Shown: piece after piece, positions 8,378 through 17,639 of the stretch | Layout of the letters: each line of letters starts with the position of its first letter | Position numbering within the stretch: the stretch's first letter is position 1 | NCBI GenBank assembly: GCA_013112635.1 | Contig: JABFGF010000001.1 | Location: forward strand, 62,001 to 126,000 | Source: Calditrichota bacterium | Lineage (GTDB): Bacteria > Calditrichota > Calditrichia > Calditrichales > J004 | Direction: 5' to 3' | DNA length: 64,000 nucleotides | Notes under the pieces: model-generated | Database searches by the model: none | What the model saw: only the letters and a program-made list of their open reading frames with translations | Told to the model about the DNA's origin: nothing | Made by a program: the position numbers and the translations under genes

Positions 8378-9142
8378 TTTTTTTAAACGTTCAATAAGAC
8401 CCTTTATTGTTGCCCTTGTTTCTTTGCTCCACCATTGGTCTAAAAACGTTTCGACAGAATCTTCAAAGTCAATATCGAGCTGCACAAACAATTCTCGCCT
8501 AAAATTCATTTTGCTTGTCTGAAAAACATTTGGGATAATCCGTAAGTATTGATTCATCTTTTCTTCAGCTTTTTTTAATAAAGTTTCTCCGGAGCATTTT
8601 TCATCAATCAACCCGTGTTCAAGTGCCTGGTCTACAGATAAAAGTTTTCCTTCTAACAAATATTGATAAGCTTTACCTCTACCCAGCCAGAATGAATAAA
8701 TATGAAAAAAATTCTCTGGAACAATAATACCCAAAGGTACTTCATTAAGCCCGATTGTGTAACTTCCATCAACCATTATTCGCCAATCGGCTGGAATGGC
8801 CAACACGCATCCACCGGCAGGGGAATGCCCTGAAACAGTAACAATTAGTGGCTTTTGAAATTTGGCCATTTTTACCATGAGACTAAAAAGCAGCGACCAA
8901 TATTCTTTGCTCTGCTCGCGATCATAATTAAAAACTTCAACAACATCCACACCCACTGAAAAAAAATGTTCCTGGCCGGTAAGAATAACACCTAAAACAC
9001 TTTCGTCTTTTTTCAATTGATTGAAGCAAGTGTGGAGCTCGTTCAGCATTTCCATATTAATGGGATTTGATTTACCACGGTTTAGCGCAAGAAGTGTATA
9101 AGTTGTGTTTTTTTCAAGTTTGATTGTATTGAAGTTTTCCAT
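8375..9142 (-). CDS. Crotonase-fold enoyl-CoA Δ3-Δ2 isomerase-like protein
   Basis: This 255-residue enoyl-CoA hydratase/isomerase superfamily protein has oxyanion-hole segments EHFFSVGVDVVE (residues about 58-69) and GHSPAGGCVLAIPADWRIM (about 104-122), followed by IGLNEVPLGI with the single Glu expected for an isomerase. The overall pattern (PAGGC...RIM...IGLNE..LGI) is closer to mitochondrial ECI1/DCI isomerases than to hydratases, which have two catalytic Glu residues. The likely role is handling unsaturated fatty acyl-CoA in beta-oxidation. It lies 8 bp downstream of an SDR gene on the same strand, so the two probably share a transcript. Isomerase versus hydratase is inferred from motifs only. 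Confidence 0.85.
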   Translation of the reverse strand: MENFNTIKLEKNTTYTLLALNRGKSNPINMEMLNELHTCFNQLKKDESVLGVILTGQEHFFSVGVDVVEVFNYDREQSKEYWSLLFSLMVKMAKFQKPLIVTVSGHSPAGGCVLAIPADWRIMVDGSYTIGLNEVPLGIIVPENFFHIYSFWLGRGKAYQYLLEGKLLSVDQALEHGLIDEKCSGETLLKKAEEKMNQYLRIIPNVFQTSKMNFRRELFVQLDIDFEDSVETFLDQWWSKETRATIKGLIERLKK

Positions 9143-9150
9143 GACCTATC

Positions 9151-9996
9151 CTATTTAAAAAATTTCCGAAGTATAATTTTGTCAAGCATTCTGTCTGTAA
9201 GAAGATTGTGAATTATCCAGCTTTGTATTTTGTCTCTATAAAGCGGATATCTTGTTTTTGGTTTTTTCTTATGAAAGATATCAAAAATTTTTGCTGCTAC
9301 AAAATCTGCTGAAAGGTAATTCTTCTCTTGCTCATTTAAAGCTTCCTTGAAGCGGTTTATGGTTTTCCCCCAATCGCTGTCACCATATTTAACATTAACA
9401 TCATCAACCGGAGCTTTGCCCCAAATTGGAGTATTAACAGAACCTGGACCAACGATGATTACATCGATACCATAAATAAGCAATTCACGGCGTAAGCTGT
9501 GTGAAATGGCTTCGACGGCATGTTTAGATGCTGCATAAGGTCCGGCAAATGGATATCCAATCTTGCCGGAAACAGAACTGATATTGATTATTTTTCCCGG
9601 AGTAAGCGGATAATTTTGTTTTGCTCCAAGCAGAGGCAAAAAGGACCTGGTTACATTTAATAAGCCAAAAACGTTTACATCAAACTGTTGTTGAAGTTCA
9701 TCCGTCGGGACATGCATTAATGGGCCGCTAATGGCAATACCGGCATTATTAATCAAACCTGAAAGCCCGGAATTGCCAATATTTTTTTTTGTAATTTCTA
9801 CGCTTTCTTTGATTGCTTCAGAATTAGTAACATCAAAAATAAGTGGAATAAAATTTGGTCCGATTTCTTTGTTAATCTTAATAGCATCTTCTTTTTTACG
9901 GACGCTACCAAAAACTTTATACCCTGCATTTGCAAACATTTTTACACATTCTAAACCGATACCGCTGGATACCCCTGTAATTACAATTGATTTCAT
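9151..9996 (-). CDS. Short-chain dehydrogenase/reductase
   Basis: This 281-residue classical SDR has the nucleotide-binding motif TGVSSGIG (residues about 7-14), NNAG (about 87-90), catalytic Ser in NISSVSGKIG and the YAASK tetrad motif (about 154-158). The Gly-rich loop without an adjacent acidic residue and the following Arg/Lys (SVRKKEDA) suggest NADP(H). A longer C-terminal part follows. It is immediately upstream of the enoyl-CoA isomerase-like gene, so a substrate in lipid metabolism is plausible, but no specific substrate can be read from the sequence. Confidence 0.9.
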   Translation of the reverse strand: MKSIVITGVSSGIGLECVKMFANAGYKVFGSVRKKEDAIKINKEIGPNFIPLIFDVTNSEAIKESVEITKKNIGNSGLSGLINNAGIAISGPLMHVPTDELQQQFDVNVFGLLNVTRSFLPLLGAKQNYPLTPGKIINISSVSGKIGYPFAGPYAASKHAVEAISHSLRRELLIYGIDVIIVGPGSVNTPIWGKAPVDDVNVKYGDSDWGKTINRFKEALNEQEKNYLSADFVAAKIFDIFHKKKPKTRYPLYRDKIQSWIIHNLLTDRMLDKIILRKFFK

Positions 9997-10103
9997 GATA
10001 TTAATCTTGTTTAATTATTCGTGATAATATGCAAACAGGGCAGCACCAGTTGCAATAATCAAATAAGGTAGTTTTTAATTATTTGTGTCTTGTAAGATTG
10101 GAT

Positions 10104-10421
10104 TTAAACCTGGACTAAACAAATTAAAACTAAGGCCAGGGATGTAAAAAATGCATAAGAGGGTGTTACAAGTGGTATCGCTTTATTTGGCAGGATTAGA
10201 CCAAAAAAACCTTTGTCATCACCAATCATTTTTTGAAAGTTAGTTAACGGGCATTTGCCTTTATTTATCCAGAGAAGCATTCCCTCCAGCAATATTGCGC
10301 AAAGTGCGCTGTATGTCCAAAAGTTGATGGTTCCGGAGAATACAGAATAATATACATATCCCAGGCAGAATGTTAAAAATATTACAATAATGCTATGTAT
10401 AATTCTGCTAATAATTATCAT
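10104..10421 (-). CDS. Small membrane protein (DUF2784-like)
   Basis: This 105-residue protein has about three transmembrane helices: residues 5-27, 33-50 and 80-103. A central loop carries INKGKCPLTNFQKMIGDDKGFFG; the GKCPLT element before a short amphipathic stretch resembles DUF2784-type membrane proteins, although I cannot confirm the family. The gene lies alone between the SDR and the divergent transporter gene, 94 bp from the latter. No function is assigned. Confidence 0.65.
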   Translation of the reverse strand: MIIISRIIHSIIVIFLTFCLGYVYYSVFSGTINFWTYSALCAILLEGMLLWINKGKCPLTNFQKMIGDDKGFFGLILPNKAIPLVTPSYAFFTSLALVLICLVQV

Positions 10422-10515
10422 ATTTTATAGATTAAGTTTTTCAATTTGTCTATGTTTAAACGAGCTAACATATTTTAACATTTTACTATATTGATTTATT
10501 TCCTTTGAAACCTGT

Positions 10516-11403
10516 ATGAAAAATAATACAAAAGCATATATTTTTACTGCAATGGCCATTTTATTTTGGGCAACTTCGGCAACGGCTTTTAAAATTGCAT
10601 TGAAATATGTATCCCCATTTCATTTGTTACTATACAGTGTATTTGTTTCAACCATCTCACTTTTTGTTATAATAATTATTCAGAAAAAACTGAATCAGTT
10701 ATTTAGGTTAAAATTAAAAAATATTCTGATTTTTGCCGGTCTTGGCTTTTTAAATCCATTTCTTTATTATTTAATTTTGTTTGAAGCATATAGTTTATTG
10801 CCGGGGCAAATTGCAATGTCATTAAACTATGCCTGGCCAATTGCTTTAATTCTGCTATCTGTTCCAATCCTGAAACAAACGCTTACTTCGCAACAGGTTT
10901 TAGCGGTGTTGATTAGTTTTATTGGCGCAGTAATAATTGCCACACGTGGAGAGATCATCTCCTTTACAAATGTCAGCTATTTAGGGGTAACACTCGCAAT
11001 TGTCAGCACACTTATCTGGGCAACATTTTGGCTGACAAATGCCAAAGATAAGCAGGACCCGGTCATCAAATTATTTATCGGATTTTGTTTCGGTCTGGTA
11101 TATACTTTTTTGGCAAGTCCTTTTTGGGGTGGGATTGAAATACCGGTTTTTGAAGCCTGGGTGCCATTAATCTATATCGGTATGTTTGAGATGGGAGTAA
11201 CTTTTGTCCTTTGGTTGATAGCTCTAAAACTTGCATCAAGTGCAGCCAGGATTGGAAACCTTATTTTCATTGCCCCATTTTTGTCTTTGGTGTTTCTAAA
11301 TCTGATTTTGGGAGAAGAAATCTATGTTTCCACATTTTTGGGACTGGTGTTAATTGTAGCCGGGATAATTATTCAGACATTTGCCTCAAAGGACAATCTG
11401 TAA
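10516..11403 (+). CDS. EamA/DMT-family transporter
   Basis: This 295-residue inner-membrane protein has about ten transmembrane helices arranged as two EamA repeats (residues about 7-138 and 150-288), starting with AMAILFWATSATAFKIALKYVSPF and ending SLVFLNLILGEEIYVSTFLGLVLIVAGIIIQ, both typical of the drug/metabolite transporter superfamily. Members export amino acids, nucleotides or other metabolites; the substrate is not evident. It is divergently arranged from the small membrane protein gene, and appears monocistronic. Confidence 0.9.
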   Translation: MKNNTKAYIFTAMAILFWATSATAFKIALKYVSPFHLLLYSVFVSTISLFVIIIIQKKLNQLFRLKLKNILIFAGLGFLNPFLYYLILFEAYSLLPGQIAMSLNYAWPIALILLSVPILKQTLTSQQVLAVLISFIGAVIIATRGEIISFTNVSYLGVTLAIVSTLIWATFWLTNAKDKQDPVIKLFIGFCFGLVYTFLASPFWGGIEIPVFEAWVPLIYIGMFEMGVTFVLWLIALKLASSAARIGNLIFIAPFLSLVFLNLILGEEIYVSTFLGLVLIVAGIIIQTFASKDNL

Positions 11404-11472
11404 AACAGGAGTGCCTCGTGTGGTTTGAGGCCCTCCATATGAGAAAATGAGAATAAGGTTTATAAAATATTT

Positions 11473-12132
11473 TTACCTGTAAACTTCAATTGTTTTTATT
11501 TTGGCCGGGTTAATTGCCATCTGGCCTTGTGTTTCCAAACTGGCAATTTTATCAACCACGTCCATTCCTTTGGTTACTTCGCCAAAAACGGTGTACTGTT
11601 TGTCTAAACCCTGACGGTCACCATGCATTATAAAAAATTGTGAACCGGCACCGGCATTTATGTTCGGTGTTCTGGCAGTTGATAAAATTCCGCGTTTATG
11701 GGTTCTTTCATTAAATTCGTGAGGTATATTGGCAATTGGGCCTCCAGAACCATACAGTGCTTTATTTGATGTTTTTGTATGAGGATCACCGCCTTGTATC
11801 ATAAATCCAGCCATTACGCGGTGAAAGAGGGTATTATCATAATAGCCACTTTCTGCCCTGGTAATAAAATTGAAACATTGGATTGGGGCTGATTCAGGAA
11901 AGAATTTAACTTCAATGTTACCATAATCGGTTATAAAACGTGCCTTAATCCCATTCAGTTTGCTGGCAAGAAACAACAATTTGTCATCACTCATGCGCAT
12001 TTTTGTGATCATGGATTCAAGTTTTGTTACCTGTTCTTTAAGTTTTTCATTTTCAGGTGCTAAATCCTTTTTTCCTTCACATGAAAATAAAACCACAAAA
12101 AAAATGGGCAGAATAAATTTTGCAAATCTCAT
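11473..12132 (-). CDS. Cyclophilin-type peptidyl-prolyl isomerase lipoprotein
   Basis: This 219-residue protein has a lipobox (VLFSC, Cys18), a short coiled coil (residues about 27-50, EKLKEQVTKLESMITKMR), then a cyclophilin domain (about 65-219): FNFITRAESGYYDNTLFHRVMAGFMIQGGDP, GSQFFIMHGDRQGLDKQYTVFGEV. The FHRV, GFMIQGGD and SQFFI elements contain the catalytic Arg and Phe/Gln residues, so activity is expected. It probably assists folding of exported proteins in the periplasm, anchored to a membrane. It is a single gene, convergent with the transporter gene. Confidence 0.93.
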   Translation of the reverse strand: MRFAKFILPIFFVVLFSCEGKKDLAPENEKLKEQVTKLESMITKMRMSDDKLLFLASKLNGIKARFITDYGNIEVKFFPESAPIQCFNFITRAESGYYDNTLFHRVMAGFMIQGGDPHTKTSNKALYGSGGPIANIPHEFNERTHKRGILSTARTPNINAGAGSQFFIMHGDRQGLDKQYTVFGEVTKGMDVVDKIASLETQGQMAINPAKIKTIEVYR

Positions 12133-12257
12133 AAACTAAATCTCCTTAAAATTTTAAAAAGTTTAAATTAATTTGAATTAATAATCTATGCAACATTAGC
12201 TTTGATTATCGTATGTTAATACTCGACTATGGTCTGAGCTAATAAATGGAGCCTTTT

Positions 12258-12911
12258 ATGAATAACATTGTGAGATTTAGTTTCTTCGCTTTTCTTTTTT
12301 TAGTCTCTTGCGATGTAAATATAAATAAAGATTTTGTTATCCCTGATAATACTACAGTAGAGAATGACCTGATCTCAGTAAACGGGAATATAAATATTGG
12401 TGAAAATTGCATTGTTGAGGCTAATCTCAGCACTGTAAATGGTAATATTGAAATCAAAAAATTCACTCGTATTGAATCTTCCATCCAAACTGTAAATGGA
12501 AATATTTCTATAATTGAAAAAGTAAAAGTGGATGGGGACATTACAAGTTTAACCGGTCTCATTGAAATAAATAATTCTACAGTTGTTGGAAATGTCTCAA
12601 ACATTAGCGGCGATATTGAAGTAAATAAAATAGAACTCGATGGCGATTTGATTTCAAACTTCGGCAAGATTACGATCGAAAACAATTCAGAGATAAATGG
12701 ATCTGTAGTCATTAAGGCTAATGATGAAATCCCTGAGAAATTGAGAAATGTTAAAATTATCATTTCTGACAGCTCCGTAATCCAGGGTGATTTAGTTAAT
12801 GATAACAGAGATGTCATTGTCTCGGTTTTTATCGAAGAGGGAAGTTCAATCTATGGGGAAATAATTGACGCTGATCTTGTTGATCAAATTGAAGATCTCG
12901 ATTATAAATAA
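12258..12911 (+). CDS. Repetitive beta-helix-like lipoprotein (bactofilin/adhesin-like)
   Basis: This 217-residue protein starts at the second in-frame ATG because GGAG (12248-12251) sits 6 nt before it; the first ATG at 12246 overlaps that site. The N-terminus MNNIVRFSFFAFLFLVSC gives a lipobox (Cys18). The mature part is built of repeats of about 20-22 residues with the core VNGNI or related (ISVNGNINIG, LSTVNGNIEI, IQTVNGNISI, LTGLIEI, ISGDIEV), indicating a right-handed beta-helix like that of bactofilins and polymer-forming lipoproteins. A structural or surface role is likely; no enzymatic motif is visible. Neighbours are unrelated. Confidence 0.75.
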   Translation: MNNIVRFSFFAFLFLVSCDVNINKDFVIPDNTTVENDLISVNGNINIGENCIVEANLSTVNGNIEIKKFTRIESSIQTVNGNISIIEKVKVDGDITSLTGLIEINNSTVVGNVSNISGDIEVNKIELDGDLISNFGKITIENNSEINGSVVIKANDEIPEKLRNVKIIISDSSVIQGDLVNDNRDVIVSVFIEEGSSIYGEIIDADLVDQIEDLDYK

Positions 12912-13070
12912 TTTCAATTATATTTTTTTTACATCAAATAATAGAAATTGCCAGTAACAAATTCCTACCAGTAAATACCATAATTTTGAAAAAAATATGA
13001 TAATTCCGCGAGAATTTTAGAATTCCGATTATTTATGTTTCTCCATGCAAAATATTTTGGAAAAAGCATA

Positions 13071-13853
13071 ATGCAAAGGAATGTTATAATCATGTTTTCT
13101 TCAATTCTTGTTTTGGGGATATTTCTTTTTAATAACTTTGGGGCAGACAATTCAAGTCTTTCATTACCAAAGGTGGTGAATAATGGTTCTTTCGTTGTAT
13201 TGGAGTTATTTACATCTCTAAGTTGTTCAAGTTGCCCGGATGCTGAAAAACATCTTGCAGAAGTACAGAAAATAGCAGATAAGGAAGGGTTGCCTGTTTA
13301 CCCGATTTCTTTCCATGTGGATTACTGGAACCATCTTGGTTGGGTAGATAAATTTAGTAATGAAATTTATAGCGAACGACAGCAACAATACTCAAGGGTT
13401 TTTAAAAAATATAATATTTATACACCCCAAATGGTTGTGAACGGCCAATTTGAATTTGTCGGTTCAAATAGATCCCTTTGTGAAAAAAAGATAGCGGGGT
13501 TCTTAGATAATAAGCCAGAAACTAATACACAAATTGAAGCCACATTTGAGCATTTGAATGATACGATTAAAATAAAATATGATATAAATAAATTTAATTC
13601 CGGTTATGTAAATTTTGCTCTCGTTGAAAACTCCAGAGAAATTGAAGTAAAGAGTGGCGAAAATGCTGGAAAAAAAATTAAATGTATTAACATTGTGCGT
13701 GCTTTTAAACAAAAAAATAGCCTTGAAAAATCAGGGACAATTCTTTTTAAATGCCCTCCGGATATTGATCGAAATAACATGCACATCCTTGTTTATCTTC
13801 AGAATAAGGTTGATATGCGTGTCCGCGGTGCAACCCTTGCCAAACTGATTTAA
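13071..13853 (+). CDS. DUF1223 thioredoxin-like exported protein
   Basis: This 260-residue protein is counted from the ATG at 13071, which has GGAAA upstream; a longer frame begins at 13035. An N-terminal hydrophobic segment (IIMFSSILVLGIFLF) acts as signal or anchor. The body matches DUF1223: VLELFTSLSCSSCPDAEKHL with a CSSC dithiol motif, then YPISFHVDYWNHLGW and YTPQMVVNG with the cis-Pro typical of thioredoxin folds. Family members are periplasmic thiol proteins of unclear substrate. The C-terminal part is beta-rich. A role in periplasmic thiol-disulfide exchange is an inference from the CXXC motif. Confidence 0.85.
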   Translation: MQRNVIIMFSSILVLGIFLFNNFGADNSSLSLPKVVNNGSFVVLELFTSLSCSSCPDAEKHLAEVQKIADKEGLPVYPISFHVDYWNHLGWVDKFSNEIYSERQQQYSRVFKKYNIYTPQMVVNGQFEFVGSNRSLCEKKIAGFLDNKPETNTQIEATFEHLNDTIKIKYDINKFNSGYVNFALVENSREIEVKSGENAGKKIKCINIVRAFKQKNSLEKSGTILFKCPPDIDRNNMHILVYLQNKVDMRVRGATLAKLI

Positions 13854-13942
13854 TTTTATATTTTTTTTACACTATAATCTTTTATCCTTATCTTACCCAA
13901 TATTATCATACCTCTGGGATTAATCAAAATAAGTTGGAAAAT

Positions 13943-14638
13943 ATGAATTCTGAACACCGCAAAGTGAATCAGCATTTTATTCGTATGGCCGGAACATTTA
14001 GTATTATGGCTGGGATATTTGTCCTTGCTTCAATATTTTATGTTTTTGTTGTTCTGGGCAGTATGGGACTTGAGTTTTCAATGTTTGAAGACACAAAAGC
14101 CCTGCTTACATGGATAGATGCTAATAAATTGGCATACTCAATTTTGTGGGTTCATTATGCCATAATCGGGGTTCTGATGCTACCCGCTCCATTAGCTGCA
14201 TCTCAAGTTTTTCGTCAGCATAGCAACAGATCTTCGTCAATGGCGACAGTTTCCTATCTTGTGGGACTATGTGGTTTTTATCTTTTGATTATCGCATCCA
14301 TTGTTTTTTTTACTATTTCACCCATTACAGCAAAAGCATTTACGCTGGGAACAAATAATTCACTTTTACTACACGAAATTTTTGTTGCACTAGGAATGCA
14401 GTTTCGCCTTTTTGGGGAATTTATGATTGGTCTCTGGATTGCCGGAATTGGGATTCACCGGGTTAGAAAAAATAAGATTGATTCATTTGGATGGTATTGT
14501 GTTGTTTTTGCTGTAAGCTCAACAATTATTACAATTGCAAAATCATTTAATTTATTTGATTGGGAACCTCTTTTAGGGATGGCGCTGGCGTTTACATATA
14601 TTTGGCTTGGCTGGATTATGCGTCAAAAATCGAAGTAA
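13943..14638 (+). CDS. Integral membrane protein, DUF4386-like
   Basis: This protein has about 231 residues, counted from ATG 13943 (an in-frame TTG lies at 13934 and GGAAAA just before the ATG). It has about six transmembrane helices: residues about 18-40, 62-85, 100-122, 140-160, 180-200 and 205-225. The layout, with a MAGTFSIMAGIFVLAS-like first helix, resembles DUF4386-type small membrane proteins, but the assignment is tentative. There are no catalytic motifs. It is followed by a converging SDR gene. Confidence 0.6.
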   Translation: MNSEHRKVNQHFIRMAGTFSIMAGIFVLASIFYVFVVLGSMGLEFSMFEDTKALLTWIDANKLAYSILWVHYAIIGVLMLPAPLAASQVFRQHSNRSSSMATVSYLVGLCGFYLLIIASIVFFTISPITAKAFTLGTNNSLLLHEIFVALGMQFRLFGEFMIGLWIAGIGIHRVRKNKIDSFGWYCVVFAVSSTIITIAKSFNLFDWEPLLGMALAFTYIWLGWIMRQKSK

Positions 14639-14693
14639 ACCCTGGTAAAAAGGGGGAGAAGTCATTTTAATTACTTATGGTGAGCATGCCGAA

Positions 14694-15416
14694 CTATTGC
14701 CAAATCCTTTTTTGGAAACTTGGCATTAATCTTAAAAGCCAACCTGTAATATACCATCTTTTTGAGATGTAGGCGATTTTCTTCTTATGTTCAATGGCTT
14801 TTATTATTTGTTTTGCAGCCCTTTTCATGGGAATTATCCAAAGCATTTCTTTGAACCCATCGAATGACGGGGTTTTTAAAAATCCCGGACAAATTTCCGT
14901 AACATATATTTTTTGTTTTTCCATTCTATTCCTCAATCCTTCAAGGTAGATTGATATAAAAGCCTTTGATGCATTAAAAGATGTGTGGCAAATACTACCA
15001 AAGAATTTATTTAACGAAGAAATGCCAACAATATGTCCGGATCCTGTTTTTAAAAAATAATGAGCGGCAAAATTTGCAATAGCTGTAAAACCTAAAACAT
15101 TTGTGCGGATTGTTTTTTCATCAATGGCCCATTGCAGGTTGTGATTCTCGCCAATTGTACCTGCGGCAATGATGCAAATATCCATACCGTGCATCTTTTT
15201 AATCATATGGCTCAAAGTGGGCTTAATAGTATTTATATCTTGCGAATTAAAAACACACCAATGAAAATGGCCGGAAAACTCCTTATCTAACTCAATCAAC
15301 ACATCTTCTCTTTTTCCTGTGCCTCCAACTATATAGCCTTTTTCAATCATTTGGTAGGTAAGTTCAAGACCAATTCCAGAAGTACAACCAATTATCAAAG
15401 CCTTCTTTTGAGGCAT
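14694..15416 (-). CDS. SDR-family protein with Tyr-to-Phe active-site change
   Basis: This 240-residue SDR-fold protein has the dinucleotide-binding motif GCTSGIG (residues 10-16), AAG near 84-86, the NVLGF Asn (106), and Ser at 133-134. The catalytic Tyr of YxxxK is Phe147 here (SFNASKAF, Lys151 kept); the DNA codon reads TTT on the coding strand. Classical SDRs with this change lose most activity, so it may bind cofactor without classical catalysis or use another residue. It lies downstream of the acyl-CoA synthetase gene on the same strand with a 90-bp gap. Substrate unknown. Confidence 0.85.
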   Translation of the reverse strand: MPQKKALIIGCTSGIGLELTYQMIEKGYIVGGTGKREDVLIELDKEFSGHFHWCVFNSQDINTIKPTLSHMIKKMHGMDICIIAAGTIGENHNLQWAIDEKTIRTNVLGFTAIANFAAHYFLKTGSGHIVGISSLNKFFGSICHTSFNASKAFISIYLEGLRNRMEKQKIYVTEICPGFLKTPSFDGFKEMLWIIPMKRAAKQIIKAIEHKKKIAYISKRWYITGWLLRLMPSFQKRIWQ

Positions 15417-15506
15417 AATTACTCCCTTATCAAACCGGTATTTTTTAACCTAAGTTACAAAGGAAAAATCTATACAAAAAGTTTTTTAATAATTGTTATC
15501 AGGCAA

Positions 15507-17480
15507 CTAATTATCTGCGTTGTAATTTTTTCTTAGTACGCGGCGCATCAATTTATTTGAAGCAGTTCTGGGTAATTCAGTTCTAATGATTAAATCAAAT
15601 ATTTTAAATAAGGGATTAATTTTTGTACCAATCAATTTGTTAAGGTCATTTTTAAGTATTTGCACATTAATATTTTGCTTGAGAATAATAAATATTACAA
15701 GCTTTTCCTGTCCTTCACCCTGGGGTTGAACAGCGATGGCGGCGCTTTCATAAATTGAACTGTGTTGATTAATCACAGTTTCCAGCTCCAATGAGCTAAC
15801 TTTAATTCCACCGAGGTTCATGGTGTCATCCGCCCGGCCTTGTGCTCTAAAATATCCGTTAAATAATTTTGCCATATGGTCACCATGTCGGCGTAATATT
15901 TCATGTTCAGGGCCAAAAGGACAATCCTTATAATATGTTTTCTCATGATCTTTATTAAGCAGTTTTTGAGAAAGCCCAATTGAAGGAGGTATTAGAAATA
16001 ATTCTCCCATTTCACCTTCATTTACTGGATTATTTTCTTCGTTGAGGAAAACGAAATCCAATCCAAGAGCTGCAGTTGAAAATGTTGCCGGAGATGCTGC
16101 CTGGACAACGGTTCCGGTAATATGACCACCTCCAATTTCCGTTCCACCTAAATATTCAATCACGGGTGCTTTATAACGAGTGCGGCTCATTAACCAAAGA
16201 TAATCCTCCCTGTTAGATGGTTCTCCTGTAGAGCTGAAAACATTGATGTCTTGCCAATCATCTTGTTTTACAAGATCATTTGTGCGCCAGGCTCTAACTA
16301 TAGAAGGGATTACTCCAAGCATATTTACCTTTGCGTCTTTTACAAATCTTACAAATCCTTCTGTTACCGGAGCGCCTTCATATAAAGCCATTGTACCCTG
16401 ATTAATAAATGTAGCAAAAATGAGCCACGGTCCCATCATCCAGCCAATATTAGTTGGCCAGCAAACCACGTCTCCGGATTTAAGATCCTGATGAAAGCAA
16501 CCATCCATTGCATTTTTTATAGGTGTAAGATGGTTCCATGGAATGGCCTTTGGAGCGCCGGTTGTACCCGATGAAAACAGGATGTTTATTACATCATAAG
16601 GAGTGCAAATAACCGATTCAAACTTTCGCTCCTTTGATAAAAAATCAGTCCACAAAATATCAGTGTCTCTGATATTTGGAGTTGAATTATCGGTATTGAT
16701 AATGATTGCTTTTGGAGAATTTGCTTCTTTAACCTTGTTGTAAAGATAAATATTTTTTCCAGCTCTACTATAAAAATCTACAGTAATTATAGCTTTACTT
16801 TTAGAAATTTCAAGCCTTTTATTTAATTCTTCAGCAGAAAAACTATCCGCAATTGATACAACCCGGAAACCACATTTTATTATGGCAAGATATGCCGCGA
16901 CACATTCAACTGTCATTGGCATGTAAATCGCAATCGCATCATTTATTTTAAAATTATTTTCGATAAGACCATTGGCAATTCGGTTAACTAATTTTTCTAA
17001 ATCTGCATAAGATGTGATATTTAGTTCATTCGAATTTTCACTTGAAGAAATTATGGCAGGTTGATCATCGGGAGCAGTAAAACAGCTATCAACACAATTT
17101 AATTTTGCTCCAGGCAACCAGTCAGGATTCTTAACGTCATCGGGCAGGTTTATTATTTTTGATGGATTTGTTTTAAAAACAACTGACAATTTTTCAATAA
17201 CCTTTTGCCAAAACTCGGATCGGTTATTTGCAGTCCAGGTATGAAATTCTTTATAATCCGTGAAATTCAATTCTTGCATTAGTAAAGCAATATTGGATTT
17301 TTTAAGTGCATTGTCATCCGGAAACCAAGCAAGGGCAGGGCCATCTTTTTCATTTCTATCCGAGTAAACTTGATTAAATTTTTCCCAATGTTTTTCAAAA
17401 GGCAGGTTTTCTCCCAGCTGGATTTTTTTTATAAAATCATTCCACAAATTCTCCTGATGTTGTGCTGGTGAAATCTCCAT
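15507..17480 (-). CDS. AMP-forming acyl-CoA synthetase (AcsA/AAE17-like)
   Basis: This 657-residue adenylate-forming enzyme activates a carboxylic acid with ATP and CoA. The P-loop LFSSGTTGAPKAIPW lies at about residues 292-306, the A5 motif YLGGTEIGGG near 431-440, and the A7/A8 region FRAQGRADDTMNLGGIKVSS near 555-575; the catalytic A10 Lys is in TASNKLMRR close to the C-terminus. The N-terminal ACS-type domain (residues about 1-110) and overall length group it with acetyl-CoA and acetoacetyl-CoA synthetases and the plant acyl-activating enzymes 17/18. Substrate specificity cannot be read directly. It may supply the SDR downstream or fatty-acid metabolism. Confidence 0.9.
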   Translation of the reverse strand: MEISPAQHQENLWNDFIKKIQLGENLPFEKHWEKFNQVYSDRNEKDGPALAWFPDDNALKKSNIALLMQELNFTDYKEFHTWTANNRSEFWQKVIEKLSVVFKTNPSKIINLPDDVKNPDWLPGAKLNCVDSCFTAPDDQPAIISSSENSNELNITSYADLEKLVNRIANGLIENNFKINDAIAIYMPMTVECVAAYLAIIKCGFRVVSIADSFSAEELNKRLEISKSKAIITVDFYSRAGKNIYLYNKVKEANSPKAIIINTDNSTPNIRDTDILWTDFLSKERKFESVICTPYDVINILFSSGTTGAPKAIPWNHLTPIKNAMDGCFHQDLKSGDVVCWPTNIGWMMGPWLIFATFINQGTMALYEGAPVTEGFVRFVKDAKVNMLGVIPSIVRAWRTNDLVKQDDWQDINVFSSTGEPSNREDYLWLMSRTRYKAPVIEYLGGTEIGGGHITGTVVQAASPATFSTAALGLDFVFLNEENNPVNEGEMGELFLIPPSIGLSQKLLNKDHEKTYYKDCPFGPEHEILRRHGDHMAKLFNGYFRAQGRADDTMNLGGIKVSSLELETVINQHSSIYESAAIAVQPQGEGQEKLVIFIILKQNINVQILKNDLNKLIGTKINPLFKIFDLIIRTELPRTASNKLMRRVLRKNYNADN

Positions 17481-17639
17481 AATAACCTTTCTTTACAGTT
17501 TTTTTTCAACATAACAAATTCCATTTTGCCAAAAAAGATGATTTTTGAAAATTAGGTTGATTTTCATTTTTGATGTATTATATTTAAAATAAGATATCAA
17601 AATGATATCATAAAGAAATCATTCATGAAAGGAGCTGTC

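Noticed and set aside
9731-10024. + strand open frame opposite the first SDR
   Set aside because: It is antisense to the SDR with intact catalytic motifs and has no start signal.
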